From Karalla daura (taxonomy: Eukaryota > Chordata > Actinopteri > Chaetodontiformes > Leiognathidae), in the NCBI GenBank assembly GCA_029224185.1, contig CM055188.1, positions 8,542,497 to 8,606,496 of the forward strand: a DNA stretch of 64,000 nt, given 5' to 3'. The stretch's first letter is position 1. Every line of letters starts with the position of its first letter. Below are positions 43,152-52,330 of the stretch, in pieces. Position numbers and translations under genes: made by a program. The notes under the pieces were generated by a model that was not told the origin of the DNA, searched no databases, and saw only the letters and a program-made list of their open reading frames with translations.

Positions 43152-45961
43152 AGTAACAGTTTAGAATAACAGATGCCTATAAGGCATTATAAAGCATTAG
43201 TAACACTCAATAAAAAGGGAACTAAATATGAACAAAACATTTGCAGACATTTGTAAATGATTAGGAAATGCTATGCTAACATTGAATATATCATTTGTTC
43301 CACATTTGGGAAACATTAGTCAATAAGCCAATATAATGGTTAAATGAATAATAAGAAAACTTTAATAAACATTTAAATCCGCTAGCAAAATCAAAACAAG
43401 TTCACATTCCTCAAATATGTTCTGCATCATTTGTATACCTTTTAAAATGTTGAACATTTTATTTGAAAATTATTAGCTAACTAGTTCAAAGTAGTTATTA
43501 TTACTCCATTAAGATTGCCTTGTAAACCACTACATGTGAAAAAAAAAGCCATGGAGGCATTACCTAAAATATGGATAAATCACCCATTAATGTGCTAAGT
43601 TAACACTTATGTGTCTAGAATGTTTATATCTAGTGCATCTATTAGTATAACCAATTATTAACTAAGAATTTATAATAACAAAACCTTTTACAAATCATCT
43701 GTTCATGTTTACATTTTATTTACAAAGTTTTTTGTATCCCCTAATCTTTAGTGTAAACATGTTCACGTGTTGAAACACCTCATTTTTTGTAACTCACTAT
43801 TACTTTTTACAAATGGTCTGTTCATGTCTAAGCCTTTTGCATTCCTGAAGATGAAGTGGAATACAGAATACGGAATAATACACAAATGGCTCTCACCCAT
43901 TCATAGATGTGTCATGCTTTAACAAATGATGTGCACATACAGTGTATATTCCAAACTTTTGCTTTAATGATTTCTTCATGTCAAGAATGCATTAATAAAA
44001 CATAGCTATGATACCGTTGATATGTATTTTACTACTTCACTTATTATTGGGTTGATAGCAAATAATAAAGTAATAATAAAGAACAAATAAAAAATACATT
44101 AAAGGACTGGCATTCCATTTCTAAGAATCTAATTTCTAGAAAACAAGAAAAGTTTTCATTTTGGCCATGTCATGGAGGAGGCGGCCTTGGGTTCCATTAT
44201 GATGCCATTTTCCTAGGCACTCATGCCATTCAATCATTGCTAGATGAGTGGTAAGAAGTTCATCTGTGTGGTTTCCCCTCAGCCTACACACATTTTCTTT
44301 ATATGTTCTCTAGGCCCTCTTCAAATCTTGTGTGTGTGCTCCTCTTTGAGCATCAGCAAATGACAGATTGTGATTAACAGTGAAATGCCTATATCCTAAC
44401 TGGGGTAGCTGTCTGTAGGCCCACCACTCATCACTGTGGATGTTGGATCCTCTCTTAGCATGGTGGGCTTTCCGAGGAACCAGGTCCCTTCTTCTTCTCT
44501 TTTCTACCAGGTGGAGAACTGGCTTCATTGCTGTGCTTCGTTTGTGTACACCCAACATCCTAAATACCCACTTCTTCCTTTTCCAGGCACCAGACACTCT
44601 TCTTCTACCATATTGTAAAGTAAATGCAAACAAATTAACCATAGCCCATAAGCAATGTATAAAAAACATCTTCATAGAAAAAAAAAGATCGTAAAAGTGA
44701 CCTATATAAATTGGTTAATACTAGGCCATTTAATTGTAATAACCGCAAAAATTGCACTCACCTTTTTCTTTTGCCGGAAATTACTCTTATCTATGACAAT
44801 GAACTGCCTTCGACCTTCAATGCCCTGCCCTGTTCTCCTTCTTAGCTGTTCTTTTGCAGCCACACAGACCTCACAGACATTTCTGGCCATCTTTGTCAGG
44901 GATGCAGAACTTCCTTCTTGCATGTCAACTTGACGAAGCTGAAGTCCTTGAGAGAACCTTAAAATGTAAGAAAATCCAAGAAATGAAGACAAAGATGAAG
45001 AGCTATTTTACAGGAAATCTTTTTTATAGTCTACCTCAGAATAAGATGAGAAAAAACATACTTAGGTTTGAGTTTCAATATGTAAGTCTTGAGTCTGGGC
45101 TGAGTTTCAATGAAAACTAAGGTCTGAGCTCTCACACACTGAACTAACCTAAACTATTGACATTCTGTCCCCCATTTTGTCTCATGCATCTCAGGAGTGA
45201 TAGCCCTCACTGCGAAAAAACAGGTAAAAAAAAAAGAGATGCTATTCAAAAACTGCAAATAGCCAAAACGACACAGGAAAGAGACTTTCTTTTAAAGCAG
45301 TTATCCGAGTGTAAGTATTACAATTAAGTTAGCCCTATAACCTCACCTGTGTGGCCTCTAAAAGTGGTTTTGAGAGGTATCAGACCAAAATTGTTAACTT
45401 CACACACTTCAACACAGACACCCTTGCAAAATCATACAATAACAAATCCACATTGTACTTAACAGACAATTAAGCAAGTTTTGTACATACTGATTACACA
45501 ATCATTGAACAAACAAAAGTAAATGTCAGAACTGTGTGTTTCAATGGTATGCCTTTTCTACTGCACTAGACAAGAAAAAAAAGTGCTGTAACTGAGGATC
45601 TTTCTTTGTCTGACTCTGAGATGTCAGACATGAGACATCTTCCTCTACATCCTTCATCATGTGATGATGAAAAAAAACCCATGCTTCCCATGCCTTCTTC
45701 ATAAAAGAAGAAGGCGAAGAAACCTAAAAAGGACAAGCGTTTCATACCACGATAGGTGCAAATATATTGTGACTTTGTTCACTCTGCTCTATTTTCATTA
45801 GGAATGTAGCTAATACAATAGTAGATGAAACAGACACAAAAAACACAAATAGAAACAAAAAAGATTTGTTCATATGTTTTGTTCATATCTTGTTCCTTAA
45901 TTACTCAGTGTTAGTAATGCTTTATAATGCCTTATAAGCATCTGTTATTCTTAACTTTTAC
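43152..45961 (-). mobile_element. Merlin DNA transposon, about 2.81 kb, bounded
   Basis: Terminal inverted repeats of about 60 bp: the left end runs GTAACAGTTTAGAATAACAG then ATGCCTATAAGGCATTATAA, and the right end in reverse complement runs GTAAAAGTTAAGAATAACAG then ATGCTTATAAGGCATTATAA. They continue into AGCATTAGTAACACT and AGCATTACTAACACT. Exact 9-bp duplications flank it; Merlin elements make 8-9 bp duplications. A Merlin (IS1016/ISXO2-like) transposase pseudogene lies inside on the minus strand. The rest (43215-44160 and 45000-45900) is AT-rich, with several short (T)GTTCATG-type subterminal words and no other recognised gene. Confidence 0.9.
44165..44992 (-). pseudogene. Merlin transposase pseudogene, two exons
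   Basis: Encodes the DDE-type enzyme that cuts and pastes Merlin elements. Exon 1 (44992-44762) has GLQLRQVDMQEGSSASLTKM and then RRQFIVIDKSNFRQKKK, with the first catalytic D in VIDKS. A 149-bp intron (44761-44613) begins with the donor GTGAGT. Exon 2 (44612 down) reads YGRRRVSGAWKRKKWVFRML, then NIHSDEWWAYRQLPQLGYRH (second catalytic D in SDEWW) and FTVNHNLSFADAQRGAHTQD. A TAG at 44312-44310 falls where the family usually has tryptophan; beyond it the frame stays open through RTYKENVCRLRGNHTDELL and IIEWHECLGKW to about 44170. The third acidic position (usually E near the HT..IE..W motif) is not conserved. The N-terminus upstream of 44992 is not recognised. Confidence 0.85.
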
Positions 45962-46470
45962 CCAGTCTACCTATAATTGGGTTCCACTCAAGTAAAGTGG
46001 AAATAGACAAGTTCCAACTTGAGAGTGTGGACAAGAAAACATGCAGACACCTGCACCAATCCACATACATAGTGCTGAAGACTTACTTAGAGTACTTGAA
46101 TTTATATATGGAAGATGAGTAATTAAAGTTAGTAAATTAAATCGAGAATCTCCTCGTGAGCAGATCGGAAAAGAGGCCTCCTTACCTGGAAAAATAGTAT
46201 GGCTCCACAAGGAAGGTGTGTTGTGCAAGTCGTTCAAAGAACTAAAACCTGGTAAGAAGCTTAAGGCTGTTTAAAAGCTGGGAACATACAAAAGATGCCT
46301 CATACATGCAGAGGATGATGAATGTATGGACATTTACCTTTGCCGGAGCGGAGAGAAAGCTTTTGAAAGCAACTTTTCTTTCTTTGCCTTAAATGAGGCC
46401 TCAAAGGACTTGACATCACACATCATAGGGGAGTTTCCAATTTACTTGATTAATGTTAAATCATAGCACA
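45962..46470 (+). pseudogene. Unidentified coding-like sequence, right of the Merlin insertion
   Basis: Open pieces in shifting frames: VEIDKFQLESVDKKTCRHLH (about 46000-46060), then KIVWLHKEGVLCKSFKELKP from about 46190, one stop, and a 63-codon open run KLGTYKRCLIHAEDDECMDI to PIYLINVKS, ending at a stop at about 46465. The composition strongly suggests an old protein-coding sequence, but the family is not recognised. It may be the continuation of 42591-43151 split by Merlin. Confidence 0.35.
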
Positions 46471-46601
46471 TTTTATTTATTTAAAAGATAAAAATTCTCA
46501 TTATATTTGCAAAAATGTAAAATGAGTAAATAATAAATATGACAGAATTATCACTGTAATATTGAATTTTGTTGAATTGTACAAGAGAAGCAAACACAAC
46601 C

Positions 46602-46783
46602 ATGTCAGCATGTCAGCACTGATATGTGCGTAAGTATACTCCTGAGTGTTCGTAGGATTTGTTCTTACCTAAGAATAAATCCGAGACAAGAAGAAATTCA
46701 TGAATGCCACAATCTTCATAAAATCTTCGTAAGTGGGACATAAGAACAAATTTGTTCGTAAGGACGGTTCGTGAACGAGGCCC
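46602..46783 (-). mobile_element. Harbinger-type DNA element end fragment
   Basis: The minus strand begins GGGCCTCGTTCACGAACCGT at 46783 and continues with CTTACGAACAAATTTGTTCT and CTTACGAAGATT words. This end type is common in fish (GGGCCTC-TTCACGAA) and is generally placed with Harbinger-like elements; I rely on memory for that class. The opposite end is not found, so this is a fragment. Confidence 0.5.
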
Positions 46784-48485
46784 AATGTTTGTGCTTCCAC
46801 TGTTTATGCCTGCGCCCCAATCTGGCTCTGCCATAAATCCAGGACCCTCTAGAGCTGATCCTCAGAGCTTCTAATTTTGCTTGATGCTGGAGCACAGTGC
46901 ACCCCCTCTTGGATCAATGAGTTACTGGTAGAGATGATGTAATCTGTCAGAGAAGATCCTAGAAATTTCGCTCATGGAGCCCAGGAATGTAACATCAACA
47001 TACACTCATGTAAATTTTTGTTTTTTATATGTATTGTATTTTATATTCATATAAATAAAGACAACCATGATAATTTATCCACAAACCACCACAATAATTA
47101 GAAAAGAAAAAAAACACAAGTTACATACAAAACAAAACATAGAATTAATTTGCAACAGAAATAAAAGATAGAAAAACCTCTTGTTTCTGTTTCATTTTTG
47201 CTGGGGCCCCCTTTTCTTTCTTGTTCACACTCACTCACACAACACGCAGGAAAGAGGGCAAAACCTCCACTGTCCATTGACTGGATTCCCCTGCGCGATG
47301 TTCTCTGATCCAACAGCCGTTCTGGAAACTGCTCTGTCTGCTGTTCACTGTCCTTGGCTGGTCCTCTCCTCTCTCCAGGATCGGTCACCAGTGACGCTGA
47401 TGTCCTCCACACAGCAATCCCCTGCTGACTCCGAACCTGACCTATCGAACTGGTCACATTCCTGTATCTAAATGAAATTCAATTATATAATAAATAAGAT
47501 ATGCTTAACAAGATAACATGAAACAAAATCAAGACTTACATTTGCATAGACTTATATTTCACACATCTAACTGTCAAATAACTGTCAACTAATTCTCTCT
47601 TTAAATTTACATGTTCCTGTTCTGGGCTATAACAGCACAGCAATTCATAACAGAGCAGATTGTGTGATTATAGGGTTAGGGTTAGCAAAGTCTAGGTTTA
47701 GACTCACTTTGCTCGACTGATGAGAACTGCAGCAGTGAAGTATAAAAAAATTGCTGAGATGCATAGATATAATGCTTAAACCAAAAGCACCATTGCTGAT
47801 GGATAGTTATTGGGCTGCTGGAAATAGGACAGCATTGGAGCACTGTTTATCAAATAGCAATTATGTTGACAATGGTGAAATAGATTTTATTCCTCAACTT
47901 CTTATTTTCTTCTCTTCTTTTCTGTCTTACCTATCTTAGTTCCCCCTTTTGTATTGATCCTACAATGCAATAATTTAGAATGAAGTATCATTCCGAACAT
48001 CAGCACATCATGCCATGCTTACTTAAGAGATTCTTTTGGGTGTGACTAGACAGCAAACGACATAAACGAATGGCCAAGAACCCAATCTTGTGAGAACCTT
48101 TTCATCAGCATGGAGTAAGTACACTGACACTGTCAGCAATTGCACAGGCCACAACCCATCTGGTACCAAAATTCTTATTGTTTATTCAATGCCAAGATGG
48201 TTAAAGATGGTGAAGGAAACTGCTAACAATATGGGTCCTCAGTGGGTCCTCAGAATAACAATTCTAACTGTGCATTTTACATAAGATTTATATTTCACAT
48301 TTATATATAAATTCATATTTCATAATTATGAAACAAAACCTCTGGTTTATGTTTTTAAAAAGGGCCTCTTTCTTTTTTGCAGAGAGGCATTTATCTGCCA
48401 TAAAAGGGGACTCCCAGGTCCTTTTGACCCAGCAGCCCTAAGCTAAATCCATAAACAACCCCTTGAACAAACCCATGAAATTGTC
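46784..48485. other. No recognised gene
   Basis: 47181-47471 has overlapping open frames on both strands (97-119 codons) in a GC-richer patch, but no domain is recognised; it could belong to the neighbouring DNA element. A short telomere-like TAGGGTTAGGGTTAG lies at about 47672-47686. Confidence 0.45.
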
Positions 48486-49075
48486 ATGTTTCTGTCTGGC
48501 TTTGTCTGTTTCTTGCCTGTCTATCTGTTACCTGCACGTGGACTCCTCCTCTCCGTCATAGGCCGATGATAGGGTTTCTTCCTGATTGGATGGCAGCTGG
48601 CACCTCAGCCAGGTATTTAAACCCACCTGTGCACAGTTGAGTCAGTTGCTAGACTGTTGTTCTCAACTATCCATGCCATGTGTTCTGTTTCCTGCTCGTG
48701 TCCTGTTCCTGATCTCCTGCAGTCCCTTGGGTTGGTTTTCCGTTCAACCAGGTTTTGTTTCTTTGTTACTTTTCTGAAGTCAGTGTTAGGCCTTGTTTGG
48801 TTTTCTGGTGAGTTAGTGGATTCTTGGTTATTTCCCTGTAAAGTCTTGTTTTTCTGTTTTTTGTTAGTTGTAGTTCTTCGTTAATGCTGAGGATTTAGAG
48901 TATTCTCTATTCTGAACCATAGGGTTCCAGGTTCATTTTTGTTTCCAGAGTATTTAGGTTATTTTGTATTTTTGTCCTGCGGCAACCAAAGGGTCCCAGG
49001 TTCGTTTTGTTGTACTTTAATAAAGCCTTGTTTAACTCTATTCTGTTTGAGTGTGCTTTTGGGTCTTCCCGGTGG
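48486..49075 (+). repeat. Solo or truncated LTR
   Basis: Begins TGTCATGTTTCTGTCTGGCT. A TATA-like TATTTAAA (48614-48621) lies in GGTATTTAAACCCACC; a T/G-rich R-U5 region follows, and a polyadenylation signal AATAAA at 49019-49024 lies near the end. This order is that of an LTR. No second copy is in the window and the 3' edge is approximate. It directly precedes a BEL/Pao pol remnant but need not belong to it. Confidence 0.55.
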
Positions 49076-49089
49076 AAGCCTGATAGAAA

Positions 49090-49740
49090 TCATATCATAT
49101 ATAGCCACAGATACTACACTGCCAATCAGGACTATGAGTGAGGAAAGAGAGCACGAGATTAACAGGCAAGGCTACAACTATAAGAAAGCAGATGCTCACA
49201 GTCTGGATCCTTAATTGGACACAAAATATCCCTGGATTGAAGATCCAACTTCCCTACCCAACAACAGAAATGCAGTAGAGGCTGTGTTTCTGAGAACAGA
49301 GGGATGGCTCAAGAAAGCACTGGAGTAGCATGTGGGATATCCAACTCAAGTCCATGATATGGCACAAGAAAAGCATCAAAGAGAGTCACCACAAAGAGAC
49401 CACTGCCAACCAACAAAGTCCCAGTATGGTATATCAGCCATTGGCTGGCACCAAACATACACTCAGTCACAGCACGTGTGCAACTGGTATGGAAAAGCAG
49501 CCAAAAGTGGCAAAGGGACACAGAAGAAGGGCACAGCTTGAATGGCCTCTCATCTGAGCAGTACAGAAAAAATTTAAAAGGTTCAGAAGAGGAGTCCATG
49601 CTGCCCTAAATGACACCAATAAGATGTAAAATTCTGTGTGGCTTGAAGACCTAGAGACACATCTCCACTGATTTCTATGGAGCTGATGAAGAAAGATGAA
49701 GAAGTTAACCATGTTCATTCACCTGGAAGAGGAGTCCTAG
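49090..49740 (+). pseudogene. BEL/Pao retrotransposon pol remnant
   Basis: Decayed plus-strand coding sequence leading into a BEL/Pao reverse transcriptase. From 49227 it reads YPWIEDPTSLPNNRNAVEAV then FLRTEGWLKKALE and a stop (about 49327). Short pieces in other frames include SVTARVQLVWKSSQK (about 49464-49508). From 49579 it reads RFRRGVHAALNDTNKM, a stop in place of the usual aromatic residue, then NSVWLEDLETHLH, a stop and FLW. These correspond to RT motif A of BEL/Pao (the D-x-x-x-M-F and R-F-L-W signatures). Protease, RNase H and integrase are absent. Confidence 0.75.
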
Positions 49741-50353
49741 AGTCCTAGAAAAGGATGCCTCTATTTCTGTGTTCATGACAAGTTGACATAATGATCATGA
49801 AAAATGAAAAATCAATTGTTAAATTCACTGTCAAGGAATCTGAATCTTTGGCTAGCGATCAAGCCCCAACCCTCCATGACGTCACCCACTGGTTTGCGAA
49901 GGACGCAAATGAAGCCAGGAGTTTGAGTTGCAGGCAGCGGCCAATCCCCGTTATGGAGCCAGCAGAAACCCAAGTGCGGGTAGGGCGGGGGGAATGTTAA
50001 GTGAACAAAAGTAAGGGCCATTAATGTATCCCACAATGCACCTGGATTTCAAGTGTACATTGGATGGTACACTAGCTGGAGCCCTATATCCCGTCATGCA
50101 CTGCGGTTGCACACTGGGAATGAGGAATGATATAGAGGATTTGGCACAGCTGAGCTGCAGTACAAATGTAAGTAACTTGATTGTCAGAATAATGTATTCA
50201 CATTCGAGCGTTGTTGATGTCGATGATTGTCAATATTTTCCGCCAATTTGGTACATATAAATAATACAACAATAATGTGAAGTCATCAACGAGTTCCGGG
50301 TGACAATCTAGTGTCCGAAAGTGTTTGCCGGCAAGTGAAGGCACTATATAGTA
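49741..50353. other. Possible DNA-repeat fragments, no gene
   Basis: 49877-49900 (GACGTCACCCACTGGTTTGC) resembles a word common in fish MITEs. 50300-50353 (TCTAGTGTCCGAAAG...GCACTATATAGTA) pairs loosely with GTAGTGCACTATTT...TTTCGGACACAGC at 50573-50632, suggesting an older inverted-repeat element around the hAT MITE. Confidence 0.4.
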
Positions 50354-50565
50354 CAGGGGTAGGCAACCTGTTCCACAAAGAGCCGCTGTGGCTGCAGGTT
50401 TTTGTTCCAACCTGTCCATAGCACACAGGTCGACCAGTCAACTGTCTGAAGACTCAGGTCAGTTGATTGAAGAAGCCAAATCAGGTGTGCTGCTGCCTGG
50501 TTGGAACAAAAACCTGCAGCCACAGCGGCTCTTTGTGGAACAGGTTGCCTACCCCTGATATAGTA
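50346..50565. mobile_element. hAT-type MITE with perfect arms and 8-bp duplication
   Basis: The element is 50354-50557 (204 bp). The arms 50354-50412 and 50499-50557 are exact reverse complements over 59 bp, beginning CAGGGGTAGGCAACCTG, and imperfect pairing continues inward. ATATAGTA flanks both sides exactly (50346-50353, 50558-50565), the 8-bp duplication expected of hAT transposases. It has no coding capacity; a longer open frame over it on the minus strand is a product of the palindrome and flank. Confidence 0.92.
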
Positions 50566-51157
50566 GACTACATGTAGTGCACTATTTAGGGGTTTGGGGT
50601 TAGGGGTTAGGGAGTGGTTTCGGACACAGCCACAGTCTATGGTAGCGATTAACTTTGTCCGCAGTTGCAGCTCGCTGTGTCGTGGAGTCCCTATGTGGGG
50701 GAAGACAGTTATGGCAGAGGAGGAGAAATGGAGCCATGGATGATGCCAGGGAAGGGAGCTCGCCTGGGTAAGGTAGCTTACGTTACAACAATATTTTCTC
50801 TTGATCTTCATTTAACGAAAGATTAGACTCATATGCGCAGTGTTTTGAACTGATGAAACGTTCCCACAGCAAATAGTTTGCTAGTTTACACTGTTTGCTC
50901 GCCATCCATCTCAACAAGAATACCCGGCTAACATAAAGTATTACAAGTTTATCGTTAGTTAGTGGCGAAGCTGTGCTTGTCATGCTGGATGATATCTAAC
51001 TGGATAATATCTAAACAAAGCAATCTACCTGCTGTGACACGAACATTTCCCTGGACTACAGGAAAACACACACAGATGTGTGTGTGTGTATGTGTGGAGC
51101 ATCTGTTTTGTCTGTACTTGCCCTTATTAAGCATTAATTAAAACAAACAAAAATGGT
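50566..51157. other. Repeat flank and possible noncoding exon
   Basis: 50583-50616 has GGGGTTTGGGGTTAGGGGTT, a short telomere-like patch. At 50711 an ATG in fair context reads only ten codons before a stop, followed by a donor-like GTAAGG at about 50768; this is weak evidence for a transcript. (TG)n lies at 51076-51096. Confidence 0.35.
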
Positions 51158-51421
51158 ATGAAAATGAATAAATGTGCTTTATGCATACTCATACAGTCTT
51201 TCTTATTTCTTATTACTCACAATGAGTGCCTTCCTGATGGGGATAATGCACCATGCACACCACAGCAAGTAGCTGTTTTGACAGATAGCATCCTGAACAT
51301 GCTCGTGATCAACATGAGGCTTCTATCAATGGTAGAAGATGATGGCTTCAGAGCAAGGATCCACGCCTTGCAGCCTGTTTACAGTCTTCACTCAAGGATC
51401 CATTTTTTATTACTTAAGTAA
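51158..51421 (+). pseudogene. hAT transposase fragment
   Basis: The open frame reads QQVAVLTDSILNMLVINMRL then LSMVEDDGFRARIHALQPVY SLHSR. This matches the conserved block of hAT/ZBED-type transposases in which a short helix is followed by RPLS-V-E-GF and a P-Y-PSR motif. Only this block survives; the catalytic DDE domain and BED finger are not seen. The transposase end sequence TCGTTGCAGCCCTAA at about 51754-51770 fits the right end of such an element. Confidence 0.75.
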
Positions 51422-51595
51422 TTTTTAATTTATTATTAGTTTAACAGCTCTGGGCTGCTCAAATAACTTAAAAAAAACTTTTTTGTGCATTTTTTGCACT
51501 AATATTATATTGTTTAATTCAGAGTAACATTCTGGTTTTTAATAAAACTATGGAGAAATAAATAAATGCCAGCAACATGCTGGATCTAACAGCAT

Positions 51596-51623
51596 GACTA
51601 CTACTACTACTACTACTACTACA
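51596..51623. repeat. (ACT)n trinucleotide microsatellite
   Basis: About nine ACT units, bracketed on both sides by CAGCATGA. Confidence 0.95.
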
Positions 51624-51689
51624 GCATGAAACTAACAACCGACTCACCACCTTGTTCTTCTCCTCCCTTCAATGTAAATATAATTTGTG

Positions 51690-51771
51690 CATTGTTTTAG
51701 CCGATTAATAGAATAAATAACCGACAGATTAATTGCTTATCAAAATAATCATTCGTTGCAGCCCTAATTCT
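51690..51771. mobile_element. hAT-like terminal region (right end)
   Basis: GCCGATTAATAGAATAAATA...ATAATCATTCGTTGCAGCCCTAA resembles the frequent fish hAT terminus TAGGGCTGCAACGATTAATC in reverse complement. The left end is not found. Confidence 0.5.
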
Positions 51772-52175
51772 AATACTGACATCCAAAATGAAAGATGACA
51801 GAATTGCAATACTGTTGAAAATAACAAAAACAAATAAATACTACAGGAAACAATGTGGTGTCCCAAAAAATGTCATTATGTTATGCATGTTGAGCATGTT
51901 GTCATGGTATTAAACTGCTATATTCTTAACTTCCTGAGTGTGAGTGTTTGTTGTGCTTGGTAAAATGTTACAGAGCAAGTCTTGACAAAATTTCTAACAG
52001 CACAGCAGAATAGCAGAATTTCTTCATTGCATGTCATAATGGTGTCATGACAGTGAGTTTTTGGCATCCTGTCTGTATCCTGTCAATCTTTGACCAAGTG
52101 CTAGAATTGGTCTGAAAATCTGTTTATTATAATAATCATTATGTCAACTTAATGACATAATGTAAACTCTTCAGT
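51772..52175. other. No recognised gene
   Basis: Includes ATAATGGTGTCATGACAG near 52037-52054, a word shared with 60459-60476, suggesting a diffuse repeat. Confidence 0.45.
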
Positions 52176-52330
52176 TCGGTTCTTCTTCAGAACTGAGGAA
52201 GGCCTTCGGATGAAGGACGAAACGTCTTCAAACCCCAGAAGAAGTCCAGTTGCTTTGACTAACTGATCATCGGATACCATGACCTGGATGAATGAGAATC
52301 TCCACAGACATGCCTCTTGACCGTAAGTGA
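52176..52330 (+). repeat. Common teleost retroelement 3' fragment
   Basis: CAGAACTGAGGAAGGCCTTC, then GATGAAGGACGAAACGTCTTC and ACCATGACCTGGATGAATGAG in order. This string of words is familiar as a high-copy fish repeat; its exact class (LINE or Penelope-like tail) cannot be decided from this piece. Confidence 0.5.

Noticed and set aside
47672..47686. Telomere-like TTAGGG copies (also near 50595)
   Set aside because: Only two or three units; too short to mean an interstitial telomere.
50711..50775. ATG in fair context followed by a GTAAGG donor-like site
   Set aside because: The frame stops after ten codons, so it is not a coding exon; a noncoding transcript cannot be shown.
50344..50811. 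A 155-codon minus-strand open frame
   Set aside because: It runs through the perfect palindromic MITE and its flank; the reading is a by-product of the inverted repeat with no domain.
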